From a virus, in the IMG/VR virus record IMGVR_UViG_3300044675_000560, positions 1 to 40,550 of that record: DNA of 40,550 nt. The stretch is one strand, 5' to 3'. The position numbers were made by a program, and so were the translations under genes. This document shows positions 11,804-20,284 of this stretch, piece by piece; the first letter of the stretch is position 1; every line of letters starts with the position of its first letter. The notes under the pieces were generated by a model. That model was not told where the DNA came from, did not search any database, and worked only from the letters and a program-made list of their open reading frames with translations.

Positions 11804-12304
11804 CTACTTTGCACCGTGCAACTTGCAACAGGTACAAACTTGGGTTTTGTAAGCCTTCTTGGCTGGCAAAGTGGATAAAGATGCAACTACCTGATTGATA
11901 GGCTTAGGTGCATTCATCCACCAGAACCAAGGGCTAGTGTCCCGTCCCTTGTCTTCATTGATAGAAACATGAAGATGCTTGTTGTGCTTGTTAGAACCAT
12001 TGTACTCACGGTCACCTTCTCTTGAACGCTCACGTGACCAGATTTTACCCTGGAAAATTAAATACTTAACTCGTTCATCTTCTTTTAACTTCTGGAAGAT
12101 TTCTACGCAGTCAATGCCGTTCTTTGGGTCATGCGTTAAGTCTACTGCGTACCCTGTGTTGTGGTCTGAATCAGGATTCTGATTTTGGTGGGCAACAGAA
12201 GGGAGCAAACCATCGCTTATCTTCTTGCGTAGCGGCTTTAATGCCGTCGCTTGACGTAGAACAGCAATTGCAGCAGGTGTGGCTTTCTTGACTACAGGTT
12301 TCAT
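11804..12304 (-). CDS. Endolysin, M15-type peptidase
   Basis: The 166-aa product has the zinc-peptidase motifs SDHNTGYAVDLTHD (H48, D55) and KHLHVSI (H112), as in VanY/L-Ala-D-Glu and D-Ala-D-Ala peptidases. These cleave peptide stems of peptidoglycan. The basic N-terminus (about 1-30) and a C-terminal extension ending CTCCKLHG (three Cys in four residues, 157-160) may bind wall or metal. No signal peptide, so export depends on a holin. The start overlaps the upstream TM gene by ATGA. Confidence 0.8.
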   Translation of the reverse strand: MKPVVKKATPAAIAVLRQATALKPLRKKISDGLLPSVAHQNQNPDSDHNTGYAVDLTHDPKNGIDCVEIFQKLKEDERVKYLIFQGKIWSRERSREGDREYNGSNKHNKHLHVSINEDKGRDTSPWFWWMNAPKPINQVVASLSTLPAKKAYKTQVCTCCKLHGAK

Positions 12305-12507
12305 TCATTCTTCCCTCGTTGTAACATCATCTGGTAGAGGATTTCTACCTTTTCTTCAAGTCGTATGACCGAATCCTTTAGGCTTGAGCCTGAGTTTGGT
12401 TTCAATTCATAAAGGTAATGCTTAACTAGCCATCTTACTGAACCAGCAAATGCAGATACAATTGCTATTACAGATACGATTAGTCCAGCCCAGTTTGCTG
12501 CGGTCAT
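12301..12507 (-). CDS. Small TM plus coiled-coil protein of the lysis cluster
   Basis: The 68-aa product has an N-terminal membrane segment (about 6-28, GLIVSVIAIVSAFAGSVRWL) and a charged helical C-terminus (SVIRLEEKVEILYQMML) suitable for a coiled coil. This fits a second holin or a spanin/holin-antiholin partner; it is common next to endolysin genes. A TAGGAGCG ribosome binding site precedes the ATG. Confidence 0.6.
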   Translation of the reverse strand: MTAANWAGLIVSVIAIVSAFAGSVRWLVKHYLYELKPNSGSSLKDSVIRLEEKVEILYQMMLQRGKNE

Positions 12508-12525
12508 TGGTTGCGCTCCTAAGAG

Positions 12526-14493
12526 TTATACGGTACGGATAGTGATTTGAAGGACGCCACCAAAGCCGTCGAAACGCTTGTCTGGTGGGGTTAAACGGGT
12601 GAACGTTATTTGTTCAATAACAGCCTGACGAGATTCGCCAGTTGTTAAGTCTTGCCATGTTACTACGTCCCCTGTACCTTCGATATCCTCAAGTAGGCGA
12701 ATCTTATCGAATGCTCTACCTTCATATCCTAGAAGTACGTTGTATCGGTCTGTTTCAATATCGTAGCAGTAGACTGGGAACTGCACCACACGCTGACGTG
12801 GAGTAGCAATTGTAGCCCTTGCCTGATAACCCTTGAACTGTGGACCCTTGCTTGCATCTGTACCATCTCGGTACATAATAAACTTATAAGCCAAGTACTC
12901 TTGTGCTGCAGAAGGAGATGATGTTGTTACCTCTGGAGCACCTACTGATGCATCGTAAGAAATTACGTCGTATACCGTGCCAGCCTCATCAACAGTATTT
13001 AATGTCATAGAGCCATAAGTAAAGTCACCACGACCAAGAAGACGCTTGAAGTTCTTCTTCTCAAGAGTATTGTAACGGATGCTACCTGTTGTAAGATAAC
13101 CAGTTGGGGTTAGTTGCGACATGTTCTCCATGTATACGTAGCCAACTGCAGATGTTGATGCTGCTGTTACAAATGCCATTTGTTCTGTTCCATTAACAAA
13201 AGCACACCCTGTTGTTTGATGTCCAGTAACTCCTGGATAGTAGACATCGTTAGCGTAAGCAAATACTAGATTGTCAATCTCTGTACCTAGGTCGATACGG
13301 ATAAGTCCTGGCTCGCCATCTACAGATGTAGCACACCATACAAAGCGGTCACGTGCTGCAAAGTCATAGCAAGGCTGGTCTGTTTTTACAAACAAAGGTC
13401 CGTACTTAAGTGAGCCATCTTGTTCGCTAACCTGTGCTGCGCGTATACCTTTATTGGTTCCGATAAGCATTGTACCAAGGTAGTAGTAAATCTTGTGGAC
13501 TACTTCACCCACTGGTAGTTCTGCTGCTACTACCGCTTGGGTAAGTGTTGGCATTACACCAGCAGTAGATAGTGTGAACTTAAGAATAGTTGATTGAATA
13601 CCGTTGTAGCCAGATACATAGATAGCAGGACCCGATGCTGCCACAGATGTAAAGACGTGTGTAGTTGATGGGTGCGTATACACAGCAGTTGGCATCGCAG
13701 ATGCAGATGATGAAAACTCATACACCTTGTTGTCTGCGCACAGTACAATACGTTCTTTTACGAACTCCATTGTAGCGTTGGCAACAGTGCCAATCTCATC
13801 AAACATTGCAGTAGGTGAAGTGGTAGATGTTCCAGTCAACGCCTTCTTGTAAACAGTCTTCTTGGTTGCTGTATTAGTAATCCAGAATGCTGTTGTACCA
13901 TCATCACAGATAGCATACACTGGAGCATCTGTTCCAGAGTTGTAATCAATAAAGTGGGTTACTGTACCAGTGGAATCAATCTTGTCTACGTCGTATTCAT
14001 CCCACACTAGAACAGCGGGAGTATCATTATATTTGATTGAGCGTATCGCCTGGAAAGGTTGCCCGTTTGAGCGTACTTGTCCAGTAATGTTATGACCTGG
14101 AGCCATGTTGTTAAGTAGGGTTACTTCGCCCTCTTCAAAGATATCTACGCCTTTGCTATCTGCAAAACGATAGTGTCCAAACTCGTCTGCAGTTTGAGGG
14201 TCGAAGTAAGTAATTCCTGTACCACCATGGAAAGATGACTGTGAACGAATCCACCAGCCAGTTAGGGATTGCTCACCTGGTTCTGTCTGGTTGTCAAACT
14301 GGTCTTTACGAAATGGTGCTGTCTGTCTAATGTATGGTCGTGCATCACTAATAGCGTAGATGAATGGGAGTCCACCAATTGCTACATCATAGTTAATGTC
14401 GGTGTTCTGCCATACTGCACCGTCGGAGACGATACCAATATCAGTTGCGATGGCTCGCGTTGGACGACCTTCGGTAATATCACGACCAGCCAC
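12526..14493 (-). CDS. Large virion protein, probable tail nozzle or tail-hub type
   Basis: The 655-aa product starts at GTG 14493 (TAAGGAG upstream). It is made of repeated beta blades (WDEYDVDKI, CDDGTTAFWITN, SGPAIYVSGYNG), with a C-terminal beta-sandwich region, reminiscent of the propeller-like tubular tail protein B of podoviruses and other nozzle proteins. No catalytic motif is visible. Position before the lysis cassette and after fibre genes fits a tail structural protein. The specific role is inferred. Confidence 0.55.
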   Translation of the reverse strand: MAGRDITEGRPTRAIATDIGIVSDGAVWQNTDINYDVAIGGLPFIYAISDARPYIRQTAPFRKDQFDNQTEPGEQSLTGWWIRSQSSFHGGTGITYFDPQTADEFGHYRFADSKGVDIFEEGEVTLLNNMAPGHNITGQVRSNGQPFQAIRSIKYNDTPAVLVWDEYDVDKIDSTGTVTHFIDYNSGTDAPVYAICDDGTTAFWITNTATKKTVYKKALTGTSTTSPTAMFDEIGTVANATMEFVKERIVLCADNKVYEFSSSASAMPTAVYTHPSTTHVFTSVAASGPAIYVSGYNGIQSTILKFTLSTAGVMPTLTQAVVAAELPVGEVVHKIYYYLGTMLIGTNKGIRAAQVSEQDGSLKYGPLFVKTDQPCYDFAARDRFVWCATSVDGEPGLIRIDLGTEIDNLVFAYANDVYYPGVTGHQTTGCAFVNGTEQMAFVTAASTSAVGYVYMENMSQLTPTGYLTTGSIRYNTLEKKNFKRLLGRGDFTYGSMTLNTVDEAGTVYDVISYDASVGAPEVTTSSPSAAQEYLAYKFIMYRDGTDASKGPQFKGYQARATIATPRQRVVQFPVYCYDIETDRYNVLLGYEGRAFDKIRLLEDIEGTGDVVTWQDLTTGESRQAVIEQITFTRLTPPDKRFDGFGGVLQITIRTV

Positions 14494-14502
14494 TTAGACT
14501 CC

Positions 14503-15225
14503 TTAAGGTTTATCTTGCTCTATTTGATTCTTTAATGTTTGCCAACTCCAGTAGAGACCGTAGTAATCGGCATCTAGTGAGAATCGTTTCATATGTCGTA
14601 CTAGCGCACCTGTGTGTGCGTATAACGGAATGCCTGCTTCTTTGAGTTTGCGGAAGAACACGATGTCTTCTCCTACAAACTTATCGCCAATACCTTCTTG
14701 CTCTGCAAACAAAGACTGGTCTGGAAACTTCTCGCGAAGTTTAGGAATAATAGACTTGTGCATTAAGCAGAACCCAAGACCTGCTGAATCAACAGGAACA
14801 ACTTGGTTTTCTGGCAGTGGATGTAAATGACGAATGGTATGTTCGTTGACCTCTGTAAATAAAGCAGGAAACGGTTGGGCTAGTGTTCCTTCACCCTGCT
14901 TAGAGATGAAATAAGTACCAGATACAACTGGCTTACCAATCTTGTCTGCAGCATCCCAGAGTTTTGTTACTACGTGGATGTCTATAACAATATCTGAATC
15001 TACCCATAGGAGCCAGTCAGTCTTAACTTGGTCAGCCCAATAGTCAAAGAGAACCTGGCGTTGTCTGCCAATCTGATTACCCTGTACTCGCATACTGTGG
15101 GTAATAGGGATACCATTAGCAGGAGCCTGTAAGGCTACGCTAACCATACCCTCTGTGAACTTACCGTCTGTATTACCATTATCGCACCAGCCGAAGGCTA
15201 GTGTTCCTTTGTTTACTTTAGCCAT
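14503..15225 (-). CDS. Glycosyltransferase (GT-A fold)
   Basis: The 240-aa product shows a GT2-like architecture: an RVQGNQIGRQRQ helix near the N-terminus, TDWLLWVDSDIV with the DSD metal/nucleotide-sugar motif (D76, D78), VSGTYF, then GLGFCLMHKS and GEDIVFFRKLKEAG (ED motif). A sugar from a nucleotide donor would be transferred to an unknown acceptor. Located among adhesin genes, it may glycosylate virion fibres or the host surface; a role in DNA modification is less likely here. Confidence 0.75.
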   Translation of the reverse strand: MAKVNKGTLAFGWCDNGNTDGKFTEGMVSVALQAPANGIPITHSMRVQGNQIGRQRQVLFDYWADQVKTDWLLWVDSDIVIDIHVVTKLWDAADKIGKPVVSGTYFISKQGEGTLAQPFPALFTEVNEHTIRHLHPLPENQVVPVDSAGLGFCLMHKSIIPKLREKFPDQSLFAEQEGIGDKFVGEDIVFFRKLKEAGIPLYAHTGALVRHMKRFSLDADYYGLYWSWQTLKNQIEQDKP

Positions 15226-15241
15226 TGTGTCCCCGCTTCTA

Positions 15242-15616
15242 TTATTCTGTTGGTAAAACTACTTCAACCCAAGATAGGGTTGGCTCATCCCACGTAAAGA
15301 ACTTGCCTTCTTCTACTGGGCGAGGAGTTGGTGCTTGCCACTTAGCATCAGCGTCTAATGTCCAAGAAGGATATGGCTGAGGTGCAAAGAAGTGGTCAGC
15401 AACTGGGTCATAGGTATAGCCAATGCCAGCATAGTTCTTACGGATGTTGCCATTGTAAGATGTCTGAATCCAGCGGGTATCATCACCTAGTAGAGACTTG
15501 CAGAACATAATTCCTTTAGTCTCGTTCTCTACTCCATCAAGTAGTAGTTCATCATTAGCCACAACGATTACCTGTGTGACTAGGTTGTTCTCATCTAGTT
15601 GTGCAAAGTGTGCCAT
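15242..15616 (-). CDS. Conserved phage protein near fibres (AQLDENNLV family)
   Basis: The ATG at 15616 (MAHFAQLDENN) with GAGGGATGAG just upstream is preferred over the frame's GTG at 15628. The 124-aa product has a familiar pattern from aquatic phages: FAQLDENNLVTQVIVV, WIQTSYNGNIRKNYAGIGY and PYPSWTLD. Such proteins lie next to tail fibres, but their role (structural or chaperone) is not established. Confidence 0.65.
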   Translation of the reverse strand: MAHFAQLDENNLVTQVIVVANDELLLDGVENETKGIMFCKSLLGDDTRWIQTSYNGNIRKNYAGIGYTYDPVADHFFAPQPYPSWTLDADAKWQAPTPRPVEEGKFFTWDEPTLSWVEVVLPTE

Positions 15617-15624
15617 CTCATCCC

Positions 15625-15849
15625 TCACTTAGATAGTGCAGCAATTTCCTCGGCGGTAAGTCCGAGTGCTGCTAACTTAGCGTTTGCTGATTCTTTGGCT
15701 GCTAATGCTGCAGCCTTTGCTGCTTCACGTTCTTCTAGTTCTATAGCAAACGCTGCTGCTTCTGCTTCGCGTTCTGCTAGTTCTTCTGCTGTCAAAGGAC
15801 GCTCAATGACTTCCCCTGTAGTGCAGTTTACTTCGATTGCTGTTGTCAT
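15625..15849 (-). CDS. Small coiled-coil protein, possible fibre chaperone
   Basis: The 74-aa product begins with a short beta part (IEVNCTTGEVIERPLT) followed by a long Ala/Glu-rich helix to the C-terminus. This is the layout of small proteins accompanying phage fibre genes (tail-fibre-assembly-like). Role inferred from context. Confidence 0.55.
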   Translation of the reverse strand: MTTAIEVNCTTGEVIERPLTAEELAEREAEAAAFAIELEEREAAKAAALAAKESANAKLAALGLTAEEIAALSK

Positions 15850-15858
15850 TGTTTCTCC

Positions 15859-16377
15859 TTATGAGTTCTTGATGCCGTATAGGTAAAAGGTTGAGTTTTC
15901 AACAAATAAAGGACTTGTTCCTTGTAAAGCAAAAGTAATACTTGTAATAGCAGCACTATTAGCCCATAGAGCAGCATCTAAATATGCTGTAGCACCTGTT
16001 CCATTTTGTTCAGTTACATTTTCTGAAAACATAGGTTTGTTATTAGAAGATGCATAATTAGGAATATAAAATTCACAGTTAGAAAAAGTAGAAGTAGTTG
16101 AACTACCCTCATTAGTGTTAATAACCCAATTAATATAAGTGCCACTTGCACTTGCAGCACTTGCTACTGCTGTTCCTGTTCCATATAATAAACGCTCAGA
16201 GTATCCAGTTGATGAACTATTAAAAGTAGTTCTATAAGAACCAACTGCGCCACTTGTCCTTAGAGATGCTTTTATAATTAAATCAGTATAAGTGCCAGGT
16301 ATAGAACTAAAAGTAACAGAGGCTGTACCACCACTACCAACAGTACTAGATGCAATTAAGTTATATGTATTAGCCAT
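15859..16377 (-). CDS. Adhesin-like protein 1 of a tandem paralogous set
   Basis: The 172-aa beta-rich, Ser/Thr/Ala-rich product has TFSSIPGTYTDL near the N-terminus and ends FYLYGIKNS. Its two upstream neighbours share the same opening and LYGIK ending, with divergent centres. This is the organisation of variable receptor-binding domains. Stop and start overlap the next paralogue (TAATG at 16377). Receptor binding is inferred. Confidence 0.6.
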   Translation of the reverse strand: MANTYNLIASSTVGSGGTASVTFSSIPGTYTDLIIKASLRTSGAVGSYRTTFNSSSTGYSERLLYGTGTAVASAASASGTYINWVINTNEGSSTTSTFSNCEFYIPNYASSNNKPMFSENVTEQNGTGATAYLDAALWANSAAITSITFALQGTSPLFVENSTFYLYGIKNS

Positions 16378-16880
16378 TATGCCGCCTTAATTCCGTAGAG
16401 CGTAGCAATTGTTCCAGCAGCATAATTTCCAGAGCCATCTGCTTTCCAAGTAACAGATGTAATAGCAGCAGTACTTCTCCAAAGTCCAGCACCAACAGAA
16501 ATCGTGCCTGTACCATTTTTATCATTTGCTGATTTTCCTAATACTGTTTTATAAGTAGAACCAGCATAGGAAAATATATTCCACTGTTGAAAAGTAGGCG
16601 CAGCATTTGTTGTTTGGTCATATTGCAATTCTATTGATGTATAATCATAATCAAGATTTACTGCAGCAGTAGTACCCGTGCCATTTATTGAGTTAAATGA
16701 ATAATTATTTGTTGTGTCGCCATTGAATTGCAACACCCCATATCTGCTTACACTGGCTGGAGCAATTGCGACTGCTATAAGAACTAAATCAGTATAAGTG
16801 GCAGGAATGGAACTAAAAGTAATTGAGTTTGCAGCAGTACTTAAAGTACTCGTACCAATTGGTTCATATGTTCCTGGCAT
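16377..16880 (-). CDS. Adhesin-like protein 2 of the tandem set
   Basis: The 167-aa product opens YEPIGTSTLSTAANSITFSS, has IPATYTDL, and ends TLYGIKAA. It aligns by eye with the paralogues on either side across both ends and the LWRSTAAITSV segment. It has no N-terminal anchor module, unlike the next paralogue, so it may associate with that protein or be an alternative tip. Confidence 0.6.
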   Translation of the reverse strand: MPGTYEPIGTSTLSTAANSITFSSIPATYTDLVLIAVAIAPASVSRYGVLQFNGDTTNNYSFNSINGTGTTAAVNLDYDYTSIELQYDQTTNAAPTFQQWNIFSYAGSTYKTVLGKSANDKNGTGTISVGAGLWRSTAAITSVTWKADGSGNYAAGTIATLYGIKAA

Positions 16881-16882
16881 TG

Positions 16883-17473
16883 TTACCCCTTAATTCCATA
16901 AAGCGCAAAGGACGAATTAGTTTCATAGTTTGCTGTGGCTTCACTCAATGTAAAAGTGATTGTTGAAATTGCATTTGTTGATTGCCATAATCCAGAAGCA
17001 AGATTTACTTCTCCTAAAAGATTACGGTCATATCCACCTAAATGTCGTAAGGTTTTATATCTAGATGTATTGGCATAGTCTAATATATCTATTATACCAA
17101 CACCATAAATCAATGTATTTGATGAACTACTGGATGAGACTGAATATGACCGCATAACATTTGTTGTACTTCCATTGTATGCTGACATTGAAGCAGAGTT
17201 TCCGTATACAATATGATACGCATAATTGTTTCCAGTATCAGAATTAAACCTTGTAAGCATAGTTGCGCCATTGTCAGTAGTTCTGGCAGAGCGAGCAATG
17301 TATCTTATTTGCAAATGTTTGTAAGTGCTAGGAATACTACTAAAAGTAACAGTGCTTGTTGCAGTGCTTACAGTAGTTGTAGCAATAGGTTCATAGTCAT
17401 TAGGAATAAATGGACCATTGCCTACCAACAGTGAGCCACTTTTAGTTTTGTTTTTAATACTGATAACAGCCAT
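16883..17473 (-). CDS. Adhesin-like protein 3, with N-terminal anchor module
   Basis: The 196-aa product combines a short N-terminal module (SIKNKTKSGSLLVGNGPFIP) with the same adhesin domain as its two downstream neighbours (YEPIATTTVS, TFSSIPSTYKHL, then LWQSTNAISTITF, FALYGIKG). The N-terminal module recurs on two otherwise unrelated proteins encoded upstream, pointing to a common virion attachment site. Confidence 0.65.
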   Translation of the reverse strand: MAVISIKNKTKSGSLLVGNGPFIPNDYEPIATTTVSTATSTVTFSSIPSTYKHLQIRYIARSARTTDNGATMLTRFNSDTGNNYAYHIVYGNSASMSAYNGSTTNVMRSYSVSSSSSSNTLIYGVGIIDILDYANTSRYKTLRHLGGYDRNLLGEVNLASGLWQSTNAISTITFTLSEATANYETNSSFALYGIKG

Positions 17474-17480
17474 TAGAAAA

Positions 17481-17714
17481 TCACTCTCCTATTTTCAAAG
17501 GTTTTAATTCTTCTTCTGTAAGTTTGCGAACTGCCCAAACTTGCCAGTAACTGCCATCTTTTAATTCTGGAGCAAGGGTATAAGATATTTCATCTTCTGC
17601 CGTTACAGGTGGATTAACTTCAATAACCTCAGACCAATTAGCAGTAGGTTCTAAAGCAACATCACCATCAAAGCGTGGGTATTCCATAGTATCAAGATTT
17701 ATAAATAATGTCAT
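17481..17714 (-). CDS. Small protein among fibres, possible assembly factor
   Basis: The 77-aa acidic product has an early FINLDTMEYPRFDGD strand pair, a central NPPVTAEDEISYTLAPE and an ending VRKLTEEELKPL. It resembles small tail-fibre-assembly or fibre-accessory proteins. It overlaps the upstream propeller gene by 4 nt. Confidence 0.5.
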   Translation of the reverse strand: MTLFINLDTMEYPRFDGDVALEPTANWSEVIEVNPPVTAEDEISYTLAPELKDGSYWQVWAVRKLTEEELKPLKIGE

Positions 17715-18976
17715 ACTGTCACCTTTGTTACTGTTGCAGTTGATGTTGTTGCTGTATATGTTGGAGTTGTTGCTGTATAACTTGCATTGGCTATAGTTGT
17801 ATTCTGTGTTGCGCTTGTATAACCTGGGTCTGCTTCAGTAAATGAACCAGCAGCATAGACAATGTTTGTACCACCAAGAGAGTAAGTACCTGTAAGACTG
17901 CCATCTGTTGGTAGTGCAGCAAGAAACACATCTCCACCATTAGTTGCAATTTTTCCAGTTAGATACATAGTTGAGCCACTAACTACAATACTTTGTATTC
18001 TTATATTATCAGCATCAGACTTAAAAGTACGTTGCCACTGAATAGTACCGCTTGTATTATATTTAATAATAATACCGCCTTCGGCAGCAGTGCCACCTGT
18101 TGCATAATAACCAACATAATATAGATAACCATCATCTGCTAAAATAAGTGAGTTCTCAGCAGACCTAAGTGTACTACTATGTGTTATACGTCTAGCCCAT
18201 TGAGCAGTACCAGAGGAATTAAATTTCCATATGGTTGGACCAATAAATCCAAGAGCATAAACATTGCCTGATGAATCTACAGTTCCACCAATAATAGTTG
18301 GACCTTGTGGATTTATTTGCCAAGTAATTGCACCTGCAGTTGTTAATTTCACAATAAGATTTTCAGTAGCACCATAGGCGTAACCAAAAGCGTGTGGATT
18401 TTGAGAACTATCTAAAGCAAGTGTATAAAAATATTGGTCATCGGCTGCTCCACCAGTTGTTGAAAATTGCTTTTGCCAAGATATAGCCAAAGCATTATCT
18501 ACTTTAAGTATTGCACCTTTGCCACCTGTGGATGGATAAACTGGTAAATAACCAACGCTATTTGTAGAATCCCATAATACACCCATAGTGGAATAAAGCC
18601 CACCATAATCTTTTTGCGCCTGGATTGCACCTGTTGAATCAATTTTAACTAACGTAGCAGAGTTAGCGCCACCTGTGTTACCAAGATAGAAATTACCTGC
18701 ACCATCGTTAGCAACTTTTCCAACGCCTAAAGAAAACCCGTTACTTAAATACTTAGAAACAGATACGCTTCCACTAGTTGCAATTTTCTGAAAGAGTCCA
18801 CCACCTTGGGCATCATATCCTGCTACATACAAATCATTGTTGTACATAGACATTGCTCGTCCACTTTGTTCACCAGCACTTGTTGTAATTGATGAAATAA
18901 AGTAAGGGCTATAAGCCGTATTACCAACAAGGAGACTGCGACTGAACGTTCCAGTCTTAAGACTTCTAATAGCCAT
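17711..18976 (-). CDS. Beta-propeller-like fibre protein with N-terminal anchor module
   Basis: The 421-aa product begins with the shared module (SLKTGTFSRSLLVGNTAYSP). A string of about 50-residue blades follows, each with a D-x-x-G-N or similar turn (NDGAGNFYLGN, DSSGNVYALGF, LADDGYLYYVGYY) and a repeated W-Q-R/K motif, typical of SBBP-like propellers. The C-terminus is Thr/Ala-rich repeats (TPTYTATTSTATV). It is probably a receptor-binding spike or appendage. Confidence 0.6.
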   Translation of the reverse strand: MAIRSLKTGTFSRSLLVGNTAYSPYFISSITTSAGEQSGRAMSMYNNDLYVAGYDAQGGGLFQKIATSGSVSVSKYLSNGFSLGVGKVANDGAGNFYLGNTGGANSATLVKIDSTGAIQAQKDYGGLYSTMGVLWDSTNSVGYLPVYPSTGGKGAILKVDNALAISWQKQFSTTGGAADDQYFYTLALDSSQNPHAFGYAYGATENLIVKLTTAGAITWQINPQGPTIIGGTVDSSGNVYALGFIGPTIWKFNSSGTAQWARRITHSSTLRSAENSLILADDGYLYYVGYYATGGTAAEGGIIIKYNTSGTIQWQRTFKSDADNIRIQSIVVSGSTMYLTGKIATNGGDVFLAALPTDGSLTGTYSLGGTNIVYAAGSFTEADPGYTSATQNTTIANASYTATTPTYTATTSTATVTKVTV

Positions 18977-18985
18977 TGTTACTCC

Positions 18986-19942
18986 TTAGAATGTAATAGT
19001 TCCTGAGCCTGTAAATGTGTAATAACGATATCCTCCAGAAGTTGTCGTTGCTGGTGAACCTGTAGTTGATGTTGCAGCAACAAAAGAATCTGGATAACGA
19101 ATTATAACAATACCGCTACCTGCTGCTCCAGTGTAAACTGGACCTCCGCCACCGCCACCGCCTGTGTTTGCAGTTGCATTAGGTGCTTGTGTTCCAAGAC
19201 CTGTTCGTCCGCCACTTGCTCCGCCACCATATCCGCCAGTTGGGTTTGCGCCGTTACCACCGCAACCACCGCCACCGCCAGCATAATAATAAGTTCCTGA
19301 AACATTTTGTCCAGTAGATGTAGCAGCACCCCAAGCAGACCAAGTTGATAAACCATTACCACCATTACCGCCTGCATAACTTCCGCTTGCGTTTCCGCCT
19401 ACGACGCCTGCACCACCGCCACCGCCGCCAGCAACGCCCGAACCAGGAACGTGATTTCCAGTACCGCCATTGTTACCATAACCTGTTGCACCGCCTGAAG
19501 TACCTTGATTAGCAGTTCCGCCTGAAGCAGTTCCGCCTGCAACTATATTTCCACCACCGCCTGCTGAACCACCTGCGCGACCAGTTGAAGTACTTGCATC
19601 TCCATAACCATTACCACCGCCACCGCCTTTGTTAGCAGTGATTGTGCCAAATACTGAGTTTGTACCATCCGCACCTTGTACAGCACCTGTAGCACCACCT
19701 GCACCACCGCCACCAATTGTTACGGTGTAAGAAGTACCAATAGATACAGAATATGCACTAGCATAACAAAGCCCACCAGCACCACCGCCACCACCTGCTA
19801 GTGAACCAGCAGCAGCAGAACCTCCGCCACCGCCAGCAACTACAAGTGCTTCAATAGAACTTAATGGTGGATTGTAAAATGCATTACCAGCCAGTAAACT
19901 AGATGGAGAAACTACGCCAGTCTTAAGACTAGAGATTGACAT
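18986..19942 (-). CDS. Glycine-rich fibre tip protein with N-terminal anchor module
   Basis: The 318-aa product starts with the same anchor (SLKTGVVSPSSLLAGNAFYNP). A long Gly-rich domain follows, with many GGGGG and GGxGG runs (about residues 35-270), then a C-terminal strand module (IVIIRYPDSF, YRYYTFTGSGTITF). Gly-rich domains of this kind form polyglycine-helix receptor-binding tips in other phages. Low-complexity codon runs make the region recombination-prone. Confidence 0.7.
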   Translation of the reverse strand: MSISSLKTGVVSPSSLLAGNAFYNPPLSSIEALVVAGGGGGSAAAGSLAGGGGGAGGLCYASAYSVSIGTSYTVTIGGGGAGGATGAVQGADGTNSVFGTITANKGGGGGNGYGDASTSTGRAGGSAGGGGNIVAGGTASGGTANQGTSGGATGYGNNGGTGNHVPGSGVAGGGGGGAGVVGGNASGSYAGGNGGNGLSTWSAWGAATSTGQNVSGTYYYAGGGGGCGGNGANPTGGYGGGASGGRTGLGTQAPNATANTGGGGGGGPVYTGAAGSGIVIIRYPDSFVAATSTTGSPATTTSGGYRYYTFTGSGTITF

Positions 19943-20268
19943 TAGACCGAAGCCTCATCTCCAAATGCCTGAAAGGCAATGTTTGCAGTAGAAGCGTAGA
20001 CAGAAAGTACGTCAGTTGTTGCAAGTGTTAGACCTACTGTAATGATTGTTGAGTCAGATGCTCCGACTGTAATATCATATCCAATGTAGTGCTGGTTAGC
20101 AATTGATGCACCTGCTGGACGTACTGCCAGTCTAAATGTTGCAGCAGTTGCAGTTAAGTTAGCAACTGAGATAGATGAGACTACCGCTTCCTTCGCAGAA
20201 GGAACAGTGTATAGAGTTGTAAGTGTTGTTGCAGATGGGTTTACTTGCCCAAGTACTTTCTTTGCCAT
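19942..20268 (-). CDS. Small beta-sandwich virion protein
   Basis: The 108-aa product is beta-rich with Thr/Ala/Val repeats (LTTLYTVPSAKEAVVSSISVAN; DVLSVYASTANIAFQAFG). This pattern is frequent in aquatic phages next to fibres and resembles capsid-decoration or fibre-attachment domains. Stop and start overlap the Gly-rich gene. Confidence 0.55.
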   Translation of the reverse strand: MAKKVLGQVNPSATTLTTLYTVPSAKEAVVSSISVANLTATAATFRLAVRPAGASIANQHYIGYDITVGASDSTIITVGLTLATTDVLSVYASTANIAFQAFGDEASV

Positions 20269-20284
20269 TGTTTATATCCTTTGC

